Assembly: GCA_026315105.1 (NCBI GenBank)
Contig: CM048745.1
Span: 756,906,506 to 756,970,505 of the forward strand
Reading direction: 5' to 3'
DNA: 64,000 nucleotides
DNA from: Locusta migratoria
Taxonomy: Eukaryota > Arthropoda > Insecta > Orthoptera > Acrididae
The notes under the pieces were generated by a model, which saw only the letters and a list, made by a program, of their open reading frames with translations, did no database searches and was not told the DNA's origin. Within the stretch, counting starts at the first letter, position 1. The number at the start of each line of letters is the position of its first letter. The position numbers and the translations under genes were made by a program. Of the stretch, positions 22,540 to 32,599 are shown in pieces.

Positions 22540-23241
22540 TCATCCATTCCTTTTGCCCAGACCATATTCACCTACTATCTTCCCTTCCCTTCCTTGTCCT
22601 ACTACAGAATTCCAGTCTCCCATAACAATTAAGTTTTCCTCTCCCTTAATTGTCTGAATAATTTCCTTTAGCTCCTCATATATTTCTTCGATTTCCTCAT
22701 CATCGGCAGAGCTAGTTGGCATATGAACCTGTACTACTGTTGTCGGTGTTGGCTTCGTATCTATCTTGAAAATGATAATGCGATCACTGTGCTGGTCATA
22801 ACAGTTTACCCGCATTCCTATTTTCTTATTCATTATCAATCCTACTCCTGTGATACCCCCAACTGATTTTGTATTTATAATTCTGTACTCACCTGACCAG
22901 AAATCCTGTTCATCCTGCCACCGAACTTCACTAATCCCCACTATATCTAACTTCAACCTATTCATTTCCCTTTTTAAATTTTCTAATTTTCCTATTCTAT
23001 TAAGGGATCTAACATTCCACGCTCCGACCCGTAGAATGCCAGTATTGTAATTCCTGATGATCACATCCTCCTGAGTAGTCCCCGCCCGGAGATCCGAATG
23101 GGGGACTATTTTACCTCCGGAATATTTTACCCGAGAGGATGCCATCATCATATGTTCATACAGTAGAGCTGCATGTCCTCGGGAAAAGTAACGGCTGTAG
23201 TTTCCCCTTGCTTTCAGCCGTTCGCAGTAGCAAAGCCACAT
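22540..23241 (-). pseudogene. RTE-like LINE, AP-type endonuclease N-terminal part
   Basis: A 233-codon frame. The first 70 residues are poorly conserved leader. The endonuclease then shows GAWNVRSLNRIGKLENL (catalytic Asn), DIVGISEVRW (catalytic Glu) and LIVMGDWNSVVG (catalytic Asp and Asn). The domain is completed by the SDH motif in the downstream frame at 21994-22407. Proteins of this sort are often misannotated as craniofacial development protein 2-like. Confidence 0.88.
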
Positions 23242-23446
23242 TAGCTGATGTTACAAGGCCAGCTCAGTCAATCATCCAGGCTGTTGCCCCTGTAACTACT
23301 GAAAAGGCTGCTGCCCCTCTTCAGGAACCACACGTTTGTCTGGCCTCTCCACAGATACCCCTCCGCTGTGGTTGCACCTACGGTACGGCTATCTGTATCG
23401 TTGAGGCACGCAAGCCACCCCACCTCGGCAATGTCTGTGGTTCATG

Positions 23447-25140
23447 GGAGTGGATTATTATTTATGATACATAAATATATTCCCGTCAGTATAATTTATG
23501 ACTGTTTTGTATAGAACATTTATTCTTTCTTCTTTATTTTTTTAAAACTTGAGCGTGCATCAACTAATGAGGTTTTGTAAAGAACAGTAAAAGTAAGAAT
23601 TATGATAGAAAAAGAATTTCTTACGTATTTTGGTAACTCTACCATCGGTATGGCTACTTCAATGCAGCTTAATCATTTTTATATCAAGCAGGTTTAACAT
23701 CAATATTGAGAAGAAAGAAAAGGGAAAGCATTTGTTGTAATTGCTCAAGTACAGTCTTTATTATTTAATAGCCCTGATTATGAGCAGTTAAAGTCATCCT
23801 TCACCTACGCAGCACTCTATGTCGCTGAATACAGTTAAATGGAACTATCTTTCAAAGTAGGTCTTATTTTAAGATTCAACTACAAGTCACCAGTACAATA
23901 AAATTAATCTGTCGTACACAAACGTCACAATTGAGTTACCTAATCATTTTGTCCAAACTTTGAATACCAGTATCTGTCCCTATTCAAGATTTTATCGAAG
24001 TTTATCATAATCCAAGGGTCCTGTGGACATACTCCAGCAGAATTCGAATAAACAGTAATGTTTAGGTACCTTTATACATATATCTCAGCCTGAAACTTTG
24101 TCAGTAACCGACGGTATTGTTGATCCCTTCCACCAACACCCCACTTTATATGAACCACAAGCGTACCAATAACAACTGCAACTCTCACAAAAACTCTACA
24201 CATCAACAGCAAATTACGACAGGAACGTGTGTATCGACTGAGTACGAACGCACTGCAGCGCAGTACGCTGAAATCCAGGCCCAAATGCTGGATTACTTGC
24301 ACAACCAGACGATGTGTAACTTGTATGACATACTCTCTTCGTTTTTGCCAAACTTGATTGAAGAATTCCCCAACAGAAACTACGTAGTCTCGGACAGACT
24401 TCAACTACTCATAATTAACAATCAATATAATTTTCCGTGTTTTTCTTCGATCTCTGTGACCGCTGGATTACTCCTAGCAGCCATAATGGTAGCCCCAGAA
24501 GCCCGCTTCGAAACATGTATTTGCATCCATGGCAGCTATTTTGGTTAGCCCCGCATCATTCCATGACTCCAGCACATTTCACAGCAAAAGTTTACATGCA
24601 ACAAATTTACAAAAATAATTAATATACTATAAGATTACAATTTTATAATAAATCTTTCGATAAAGTTTCAATCCCTAAACAAATCAGGCGAAAACTTCGA
24701 CTGAGTTAGCAGCGAAAAATCGACTGTAACATAACTTTACAGAAATATTCCGTACTGCTACATCATTCTATATTGAACAGTGGACATCACTCAGCTGGAC
24801 ACATTTTCGATTGGCCGTTACTTCAACTGACCTACCTGATCTCAATCAAGACTACAGATAAATTTCTGCATTAAATTTTTCCTATAGTGGCCTACGAAAA
24901 TTATTCTCCAGGATCGTTCCAGCAACAAACTGTTCCTCTTATTTATTTATTTATTTAGTGTGATTACGGTTCGTAGCTCTAAATGCTCTTTCGCGTTCTG
25001 ATGTGGAAGTAGGAAATGAATCAAACGCATTTCTTTCGTTTTTTTTCCAAAAATAGAATTATGTTGGGTCTATAATAATCTACAAAATGAAATAAATTAT
25101 GATATCGTTAATTAATTAAAATATTCTTCAAAAGAAATGG
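23447..25140. other. No recognised gene; one unexplained frame
   Basis: AT-rich sequence. See the separate low-confidence entry for the frame at 24117-24548. Nothing else stands out. Confidence 0.45.
24117..24548 (+). CDS. Hypothetical reading frame, 143 codons
   Basis: I do not recognise this product. The frame is Asn/Thr/His-rich at its start (NNNCNSHKNSTHQQQ) and hydrophobic near its end (SVTAGLLLAAIMVA). An overlapping minus-strand frame of 110 codons (24072-24404) is equally open, which argues that both may be chance. No splice context or homologous copy is visible in the window. Confidence 0.12.
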   Translation: MLIPSTNTPLYMNHKRTNNNCNSHKNSTHQQQITTGTCVSTEYERTAAQYAEIQAQMLDYLHNQTMCNLYDILSSFLPNLIEEFPNRNYVVSDRLQLLIINNQYNFPCFSSISVTAGLLLAAIMVAPEARFETCICIHGSYFG

Positions 25141-25149
25141 ATTGGCTGT

Positions 25150-25300
25150 CAGTACTTACCCAAGTCTGTATCGCCGATAGTCACACACAAAAAGCAAATG
25201 AAGAAAATAAAATAAACACTTCGGAACTGTGTTCCTTCATCAGGTAGGAGAGGAGGGAAGGGAACGCAAGAGAAAGGCTACTCAGAACCTAGTTACGGAT
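25150..25300 (-). mobile_element. Penelope-type terminal fragment
   Basis: Read on the minus strand the order is a pyrimidine-rich block (CTTCCCTCCTCTCCTAC), a CTGATGA hairpin core, a T/G-rich spacer, GACTATCGGCGATACAG and GGGTAAGTAC. This order is shared with the ends at 51350-51600 and 56386-56480, the first of which follows a GIY-YIG domain. No coding part remains here. Confidence 0.5.
25217..25243 (-). ncRNA. Hammerhead-ribozyme-like core
   Basis: The minus strand reads CTGATGA, one A, GGAAC, ACA, GTTCC, GAAG. This gives the CUGANGA core, a 5-bp stem II with a short loop, and the GAA of the second core strand. It is the best preserved of five such motifs in the window. Stem I, stem III and the cleavage triplet were not established. 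Confidence 0.45.
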
Positions 25301-25477
25301 ACATTACTCAGAATTCACAAAAAAGATTGATCATTTCCAATAACTTATTCAGTATCCAATATATCCATCAACCCGTTCTCTGGGTGGTTTTAACCCTACA
25401 CCTTGTGGTGGTTCAAAGCCATGTCTGCTAACTGCAGCACATAGTAACAATCAAGCATTTTTTTAACTAACCACCCA

Positions 25478-25619
25478 CCATGCGGGAATGGTCGTGCGGT
25501 CTAAGGCGTCTTGCCACGGATTGCGCGGCCGCTGTCTGTGTGGTTCGAGTTCTCCCTCGGGCGTAGGTGCGTGTGTATGTGTATTGTTGTTTACGTGGGA
25601 TACTTTAAGTAGTCTAGGG
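25478..25619 (+). mobile_element. SINE-A2, decayed
   Basis: The head reads GCGGGAATGGTCGTGCGGTCTAAGGCG, followed by a B box GTGGTTCGAGTTC and TGTGTATTGTTGTTTACG. The tail is truncated near 25620. Confidence 0.65.
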
Positions 25620-25936
25620 TACGGTGACCAGATTTCCAAAATAAAAATACGGGACACCGACGCATATGACACTAAATGTTGCTTTTGCAATAGCATTAAA
25701 GAATACATAAACACACGAATTGATGCACGCACAGTATAGTGTTTCTCCCCTCCCCCAACCCTCTCCCCAAACTAAATGTGTCGTATTCGCTGGTACTCGT
25801 ATTTTCATTTTCTCGAAATCATTTATTTTACAAAAATGTTACCACGACAGGTAAAGTACCTATTTAATTGCTTAAAGAACATAAAGGCAAAGCGACAACC
25901 ATCGAAATTACGGTTTTTTTTGGACGGGCAAACTAC
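25620..25936. other. No gene recognised
   Basis: Begins GGTACGGTGACCAGATTTCC, reminiscent of a transposon terminus, but no matching inverted end was found. No coding content. Confidence 0.4.
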
Positions 25937-25947
25937 ATATAAGGTAA

Positions 25948-26143
25948 AAAAAAGTTCAAATGTTTGTATAGTCTATGGGACTTAACTACGGAGTCATCAG
26001 TCCCTAAACTTACAAACTACTTATGAACTAACTAAGGACGGCACAAATATCCATGCCCGAGGGGGGATTCGAACCCCCGACCGTAGTGGCCGTGCAGACC
26101 GTGACTAGAGCGTCTCAGTCCCCTCGGCTACCGCGGCCGGCAT
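25948..26143 (-). mobile_element. SINE-B with 11-bp target duplication
   Basis: Full antisense copy. The target duplication ATATAAGGTAA is at 25937-25947 and 26144-26154. The SINE 3' end on the sense strand finishes in a short T run, seen as AAAAAA beside the left duplication. Confidence 0.9.
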
Positions 26144-26329
26144 ATATAAGGTAATCTCAGTAACTAAGGCATACCAAGTCGGATGCTAATACAAAAAAAT
26201 TACCAAACATAGTTACTGGAGTGGGGATTACAGCTTGATAATAAATTCAGTTGGGAGGAGCACACCACAGAACTGCAGAAACGACTTAAAAATCTGTATT
26301 TGCAATACGAGTGTTACGAGTGTACATAA

Positions 26330-27002
26330 AAATAAAAAAAGCTTGCATACTTTGCTTTCTTTCATTCAATAATGTCATATGGTATAATATTTTGGGATAA
26401 CTCGTCAAGTCAGTCAAAAGTCTTCAGTGTCCAAAAGCCTGTAATACGTATTGTTTGTGGAGTAAATTCACGGACGTCCTGTAGAAGCCTCTTCAAAGAG
26501 CTGGGTATATTAACTACTGCCTCTCAGTATATTTATTCCTTAATGAAATTTGTCATAAATAATATATCCCTATTGCCAACAAACAGCTCCGTTCATACAT
26601 ACAATACTAGGAACAAAAATGATCTACACAAGGACTTAAAAGTGCTTACTTTAGCTCAAAAAGGGCTCCACTACTGAGGAACACATATTTTCAATAATTT
26701 CCCATCAAGTATAAAAAATTTAGCTACAAATAAAGATCAGTTTAAGAGTCTAAAAGACTTTCTAGTGGCCAACTCCTTCTTCTCCATTAGTGAATTTCTA
26801 AATTGTACCAAATGATGCATGTATCGGTATTCATACTATATTAGTATTATTATATTATCAGCTAAAAAAAAGCCTCTAAAATGTATGTATCTGTATTTAT
26901 ATTATTAGTATTATCTGTTATTCAGTTTGTAAATTTTGTGTTTTTGACATGTTCCACATCCACGAGGATTCCTCAACGTGGATCCACGGAACGAAAAACT
27001 AA
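26330..27002 (+). pseudogene. Non-LTR retrotransposon C-terminal fragment with 3' UTR
   Basis: A 101-codon frame (26372-26677) reads SYGIIFWDNSSSQSKVFSVQ, then VIRIVCGVNSRTSCRSLFKE and LGILTTASQYIYSLMKFVI. This is the region after the reverse transcriptase in Jockey/BS-type LINEs. A stop follows GLHY, and similarity continues in broken frame for about 40 codons. The sequence at 26945-26995 (GACATGTTCCACATCCACGA) looks like the family's 3' UTR. Endonuclease and reverse transcriptase are absent because the copy is 5'-truncated. Clade assignment is tentative. Confidence 0.6.
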
Positions 27003-27147
27003 TCTAATCAAGCGTTCTAATGCGTCTTGTTGCGAAGCGCGCGGATGCTCGCCGTCAGAGGTTAGGTTCCTTCCTCGACCATGGGTGTGTGTTGTCTTTA
27101 CTGATGACCATAGCAGTTTGGTCCAGTAGGTTTACAAACATTTGAAT
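27003..27147 (+). mobile_element. SINE-A, decayed
   Basis: The head is degraded (CAAGCGTTCTAATGCGTCTTG) and the middle of the tail is deleted. The end ACTGATGACCATAGCAGTTTGG...TTTACAAACATTTGAA is recognisable. Confidence 0.7.
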
Positions 27148-28484
27148 ATAACTACTCACACAACTAAAAGCCAAATAAAGTGCATTACTAATTAAACAAA
27201 TATTTTTTCTTTTATAGTTCCCACATGCAGACAAGCAAGAAAGACAGTTTTGATTACTTACGCATTTTACGTGTTTTTCCGTGAATTATATTTTCAGCAG
27301 AATGTGTGTCATTCTGGAGATCGGTATTTTCACATCATGATCACAACATGAACTATTGTGAAAATGATTTCTTATTATAATTGCTTCCTTCACAGTTTGA
27401 ATACTAAATATGTTGTTCCTGCAGTCCATAATACATTTGTGACGGAAAAGCACACTGTCTTCTTGCAATGCATTCATTGATCATTGAATTTGTATAGTTG
27501 GAAGACTTGGACATGTTGTGTGAAAGCATTACATTAAAAAATGTATATATATATAAACAAATCATAGGTTGCCCAAGAATGCTTTAAAATTTATGTAGCA
27601 ACTTTGGCATCCTATGCTTTTTTGTATTAAAAAAATAAATAAATAATAAAAAGTAAAGATCGCCCCAAAGGTTCAAATAATGGAAATATATGAACGAATT
27701 ACGTTAAAAATCATTCCTCCTTTCCTTTGAGTTGAAATCTATTTCGTCTATTGCTTGATTATGATTACATTTTTTCTCTGTTTGGTGACACAAACATTAC
27801 TTTTACAAATGTTTATTCAAAATGTCTGGGACGGATAGTAAAATCGGGACATTCTATGTGATGCGAGTTTTCAAAGAGCATTCAAAGGTCGTTGCCAACA
27901 TCAGCACACTACATCGCCCGGATGGTATGTAAACTTTTACCTTACGAGAATAAGCACAGATTATTTATTATATAAAATACACAAGTATTACGATATTATC
28001 CCGATGACAAACTGTACTCTTGGGTTCCTGCCTAACCACAGCCTTCAAAATCATGACATTTTAGTAAAAAGTGTAGAGATCAATGTAAAAATCACAACAT
28101 TGCATGAGACGTAGTGTCATGTAAGCTAGTCTTAACAGCGGCGTTCAGTGTCAAGTGCACCCGAAAGACAGCGTAGAGCCGTCAGAGGCTACAAGGTCGA
28201 GAGGGGCAGTGGCAAAGACCTTGTAAAAAATAAGGCAGTGAGGACAAAGCCGGTCACTGCAAACGGGCACTGCGTTGCCACATGGCGGACGATGCACGCG
28301 TGTCTCATTTGTTACGTCAATAGTAGGGAGACCAACTCTCTCATATTATACGGATTCTCCCGTATTTCAGCACTTTTTTTTTAATTATCCCGCCTCCTTA
28401 TTCTCTGCCTTTTTCTCTGGTACATTTCGCCAGTGATCACTGTTACCTGAAAACCATGAATTCTCTCAGCGAGATATCTTTAAC

Positions 28485-28543
<59 letters not shown>

Positions 28544-29219
28544 CGATACTATTCCCGATTACTGTTCGTGCTTTTACGGCCTTTGGAATGCAAGGAGCTG
28601 TGAGAAAATGCTCATTTGTTTCTTGGTCAATACTGGTAACTCAAGGATGCGATCGCGTCGTACCTATCAGCAGTTAACGTATGTGTACCGTAACAACACG
28701 TAGAAGTAAGACTCGCGAAAGCGAATTTCGGATAGTAACCCTTTAATGCATGACTTTTTATCTGTAGCTATAAAAAATACCATTATTACTGTATAGTGCG
28801 TATATACTGAGAAAAATATTGAAAACAAAATTCCTTAAAATTATTATGCACTACTGATCAGCTGTTTAGTGGTTCCATGATGTACCCGATGCAGTAAATG
28901 TCACTATTGTGCTTCTCATCTTTCAAAAAAGTAACTTATAATGCAACATTAGTATAGTATGTGATTGACTACTTTCACGTGACAAACGAGGAATACTAAA
29001 GTAAACAAACGCGCGTGTTAGGAGTAACTCAATGCAGCTAACTGCCGAACAGATTCTGTAGCACTCTGCGATTTGTAATTTCTAGGACGAGCTACTGGCA
29101 TATGTAACACTATGTATGGAAGCAGCTACAAATAAATTTGTGGTAATATTTTGATCAGTTTGAGAGATAATGGAAAAATAACGAATGCAGCTGATCAGCT
29201 GCACTATGCATTGAAGGGT
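27148..29219. other. No gene recognised
   Basis: AT-rich sequence apart from a 50-bp T run. A 78-codon frame (28148-28384) is Arg/Lys-rich without a recognisable domain. Confidence 0.45.
28488..28537. repeat. Poly(T) tract, 50 bp
   Basis: Uninterrupted T run with no recognisable retroelement body attached. Confidence 0.9.
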
Positions 29220-29487
29220 TAAACAGTAGCGTATCATTAGTTATTTCTCAGTTGACTCATGCAACATTTCGGAACGCATCGAAAGAACCAGTACTGATGG
29301 TTTGTTTGTCAGCTTTCGAAAACAGAGGAAAGTTAGCACCAAATATTTCGATTTGGGCTATTTTCTTTCTCTTCGAGTAATACTGTGCTCTCGTGCATAT
29401 TAGATTCATATCCGCGTTTTTAGAAACATTGTAGTCTTCCTTTGAGTGCATCGCGACAATAGGTTTTGTTTTCTCGGCACTGTAATC

Positions 29488-30275
29488 ATGAATAGCGAGT
29501 ACGACTGCTGTGTGCGGATGCAGTCTGAGCTGGTGACACTTCGCTCCCAGCTTCAAGCTGTGTTAAACTCGGTTGCACAACTGGAGGCTGCGATCGAGGG
29601 GCGTCGTTGTTGTAGGCCGGTAGTGGGGACCGAACGGACTCTCGTCGTCTCCACCGATCGGCCTGCGCAAGCGACATGCCCTGATGGTCTTGCCCTGATT
29701 CTGCTAGCAGTGAGGCAGACATCCCACCCGTAGTTGCGTGGGAGGTCGCTCCAGTGCGTGGCAGCAGGCGCAAGACATTCCGGGGGACCGATCGTGAGGC
29801 CTCCCCGGTTCGTCTTGCAAACAGGTTTGAGGCGCTATCTGTTCAGGTCAACGTTCCTCAGTCGGATGGTGTCTCTCATCCTGAAGTCACCACTCAGCCT
29901 GCAAGATCCGGACTTAAGCAGAGGGTGGTTTGCGTGTAGTTGGGAGCTCCAACGTTAGGCGAGTGGAAGCCCCTTAGAATGATGGCTGCCAAGGAGGGGA
30001 AGAAGGCCAACGTGCACTCCGTGTGCATACCGGTTGGAGTCATTACAGATGTGGAACGGGTCCTTCCGGATTCCATGAAGAGTACGGGGTGCAGCCACCT
30101 GCAGGTGGTGGCTCACGTCGGTACGAATGATGAGTGTCTCTTCGGATCTGAAGAGATTCTCTCAGGTTTTAAGTGGCTATCTGAAGCGGTAAAGATTGCC
30201 AGTCTTGCTTGCAAGATGAAAGCAGAGCTCACCATCTGCAGCATTGTTGACAGGACCGACTGTGGACTTCTGGTA
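29488..30275 (+). pseudogene. CR1-like ORF1 (coiled coil plus esterase-like block)
   Basis: The first part (29488-29736) begins with a Cys/Met-rich start, then a heptad-like stretch (ELVTLRSQLQAVLNSVAQLE) consistent with a coiled coil. A middle part in another frame has RFEALSVQVNVPQSDGVSHP. The third part (29940-30275) has LQVVAHVGTNDECLFG and EEILSGFKWLSEAVKIASL. The HVGTND block is the kind found in the SGNH-esterase-like domain of CR1 ORF1 proteins. Frames are broken at two or more places and the SINE-B at 30278 interrupts the domain. The same regions recur in order at 48478-49480. Confidence 0.7.
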
Positions 30276-30407
30276 CAGCCGGCCGCGGTGGCCGAGGAGA
30301 CTGAAGCGCTCCAGTCACGGTCTGCACGGCCACTACGGTCGGGGGTTCGAATCCCCCCTCGGGCATGGATATTTGTGCCGTCCTAGTTCGAAAGTAGTTC
30401 ATAAGTA

Positions 30408-30624
30408 TCTTCCGGGTTATGTGGTCGTGGTCGAAGAAACATATCTGCTCCTGACGTTTCGTCCAGAGCTGCGCTGGACATCTTCAGAGGTACTACTGGT
30501 AGCAGTGAGTCTTGCAGCTCTGGACGAAACGTCAGGAGCAGGTATGTTTCTTCGACCACGACCACATAACCCGGAAGATACAACAGCAATTATTTCAGCC
30601 GGTCGTGAAAGCCTTCACTGCATG
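30408..30624. mobile_element. Foldback element in SINE-B tail (217 bp)
   Basis: A 12-bp direct repeat AGTTCATAAGTA flanks it at 30396-30407 and 30625-30636. Two arms of about 66 bp (from TCTTCCGGGTTATG at 30408, and its complement ending CCGGAAGA) are nearly perfect inverses. They surround an asymmetric centre containing a hammerhead-like motif. A further 45 bp (ACAACAGCAATTATTTC...) lies only on the right, so it is not a simple TIR element. Confidence 0.88.
30453..30487 (-). ncRNA. Hammerhead-like core in foldback
   Basis: The minus strand reads CTGAAGA, one T, GTCCAG, CGCAGCT, CTGGAC, GAAACGTC. This is a CUGANGA core, a perfect 6-bp stem II with a 7-nt loop, and GAAA. The single nucleotide between core and stem matches the other four candidates here. 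The opposite arm keeps CTGGACGAAACGTC but lacks the CTGANGA part. Confidence 0.4.
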
Positions 30625-31229
30625 AGTTCATAAGTAGTTTGTAAGTTTAGGGACTGCTGACCCCGTAGTTAAGTCCCATAGATTATACAAACGTTTGAAC
30701 GTATTGAACCTCTGGTACAGAGCCGAGTGGAGGTTCTGAATCAGAGACTCAGATGGTTCTGCGACCGTGTAGGCTGCAGATTCCTTGAGTGCGCCATCGG
30801 GTGGTGAGTTTCCGGGATCCGTTGAACAGGTCAGGAGTTCACTACACGCAGGAAGCGGTACACGGGTAGCGGGGCGTTGGAGAAAAGAAAATGGGCAATC
30901 TCAAAGGGTGCAGGTGGATCACAGGAGAAATGTAGATCTAGGAACTAGCTATACCAGTTGTAAATTGTCGTAGCTGTGTCGGGAAAGTACCAGGTCTCCA
31001 AGCGTTAATAGAAAGCACCGAAACACACATCATTGTAGGCAGTGAAAGTTGGCTCAAGCCGGAAATAAGTTCAGCAGAAGTTTTTGCAAACGATCTAACT
31101 GTGTTCTGAGCGGATAGATTAAACAAAATAGGTGGAGGCGTGTTTGTCGCCAGTCGCCATCAAAAGTAGTCTTTAGCGTAGCGAAGATGAAGTTGATAGT
31201 TCCTGTAAGCTATTAGGGGTAGAGGTTGT

Positions 31230-31640
31230 ACCTGAAAATCGTAAGAAGTTAATAATTGGTTCCTTTTACCGACCTCCCGACTCTGACGATACAATAGCAG
31301 AAAGGTTCAAAGAAAACGTGAGTCTAATTACAAAAACGTACCCGACTAACACGATAATAGTAGGCGGTGATTTTAATTTACCCTCAATCTGTTGGCGAAA
31401 TTATATTTTCAAATTAGGAGGTACGCATAAAGCATCGTGTGAAATTATACTCAACGCATTCTCTGAGAATTACTTCGAACAATTAGTTCATGAGCCAACT
31501 AGAATTGTAAATGGATGTCAAAACACTCTTGATCTCTTAGCAACAAATAATCCTGAGCTCATAACGAGCATCAAAACGGATACAGGTATTAGTGAACACA
31601 GTGCTGTCGTAGCGAGATTGAATACTAAGTCCCAAAGATA
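31230..31640 (+). pseudogene. CR1-like endonuclease domain
   Basis: The frame reads KLIIGSFYRPPDSDDTIAER, then TNTIIVGGDFNLPSICW with the GDFN motif carrying the catalytic Asp and Asn, then NTLDLLATNNPELITSIKTD and GISEHSAVV, where SEH takes the place of the SDH motif. The N-terminal third (catalytic Glu region) is in broken frames at 30950-31230. Confidence 0.78.
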
Positions 31641-31642
31641 CC

Positions 31643-31646
31643 AAAA

Positions 31647-31681
<35 letters not shown>

Positions 31682-31690
31682 AATAAAAAA
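31643..31690. repeat. AAAT microsatellite
   Basis: About nine AAAT/TAAA repeats at the end of the endonuclease frame. Confidence 0.9.
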
Positions 31691-31840
31691 TAAAGTAAAA
31701 AAGACGGAAAGTATATTTGTTCAGGAAATCATATAGAAATAAAATAAATTGAAAGACAGCTTCCACTCGTTTCAAACATTAAACGTATGTGTAGACCAGA
31801 TGTGGCTTAAATTCAAGGAGGTGGTATCGACAGCAATTGA

Positions 31841-31842
<2 letters not shown>

Positions 31843-31886
<44 letters not shown>

Positions 31887-32078
31887 TTCAAATGTTTGTA
31901 AAGCTTATGGGACTTAACTACGGGGTCATCAGTCCCTAAACTTACAAACTACTTATGAACTACTTACGAACTAAGACGGCACAAATATCCATGCCCGAGG
32001 GGGGATTCGAATCCCCGACCGCAGTGGCCGTGCTGACCGTGACTGGAGCGCCTCAGTCACCTCGGCCACCGCGGCCGG
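31843..32078 (-). mobile_element. SINE-B with long poly(T) 3' tail
   Basis: The target duplication CAGCAATTGACA is at 31831-31842 and 32079-32090. The antisense SINE occupies 31885-32078. Between its 3' end and the left duplication lies a pure A run (31843-31884) that on the SINE sense strand is a T tail of about 42 nt. The run is inside the duplication, so it is part of the inserted DNA. Confidence 0.92.
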
Positions 32079-32215
32079 CAGCAATTGACAGTTTTATACC
32101 AAATAAATTAATAAAAGAAGGAGATGATCCCCCTTGGTACACAAAACAGGTCAGGACACTGATGTAAAAGCAACGGAAAAAGCATGCTAAATTTAAACGA
32201 ACACAAAATCCCCAG

Positions 32216-32287
32216 AATTAAACTTTCACTCTGCAGCGGAGTGTGCGCGGTTCCGGCACACAATTTTAATCTGCCAGGAAGTTTCAC
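32216..32287. mobile_element. 72-bp foldback remnant
   Basis: The flanks AAAATCCCCAG (32205-32215) and AAAATCCTCAG (32288-32298) are a decayed 11-bp duplication. The insert joins TTCACTCTGCAGCGGAGTG to CCGGCACACAATTTTAATC, two pieces I recognise from a common arthropod repeat, here collapsed. Removing it restores continuous LINE sequence (QNPQDWRTYTEALNL). Confidence 0.75.
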
Positions 32288-32599
32288 AAAATCCTCAGGA
32301 TTGGCGAACCTACACAGAAGCTCTAAATTTAGCGAGGACTTCAATGCGAGGTGCCTACAATACTTTTCACAACGAAATTTAACTGAAAACCCAAAGAGAT
32401 TTTGGTCATATGTTAAAGATACAAGGGGCAAACACAAACAATACCCTCACTACGTGATAGTAATGGCGATCCTGTCGATGATAGCGCTACAAAAGCAGAG
32501 TTACTAAACTTAGCTTTTAGAAACTCATTCACCACAGAAGATGAAACCAATATTCCAGATTTCGAATTACAGAGGCCAGAATGAGTAACGTAGAAGTAG

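Larger units (their letters stand above)
20203..23446 (-). mobile_element. Near full-length RTE-like LINE
   Basis: The 3' end is at the left (TTGTGTTCTTCAGTCCGGAGAC, about 20203). The 5' UTR is at the right, ending near TGGTTCATGG at about 23446. About 3.24 kb holds an AP-type endonuclease, reverse transcriptase and C-terminal domain in the expected order, broken by a handful of stops and frameshifts. It is the best-preserved LINE in the window and can serve as reference for the relics at 8180 and 15668. Confidence 0.88.
30278..30710 (+). mobile_element. SINE-B interrupted by a foldback, inside CR1 ORF1
   Basis: The outer target duplication TCTGGTACA is at 30269-30277 and 30711-30719. The SINE head and body occupy 30278-30407. 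The tail resumes at 30637 after a 217-bp foldback insertion and one copy of its target duplication. Confidence 0.9.

Noticed and set aside
25620..28330. A transposon bounded by GGTGACCAGAT-like ends
   Set aside because: A plausible left terminus near 25622 has no matching inverted right end within the window.
30417..30550. A canonical, symmetric hammerhead in both arms of the foldback
   Set aside because: Only the minus-strand left part has CTGAAGA before the stem; the right arm lacks it, so there is no double ribozyme.
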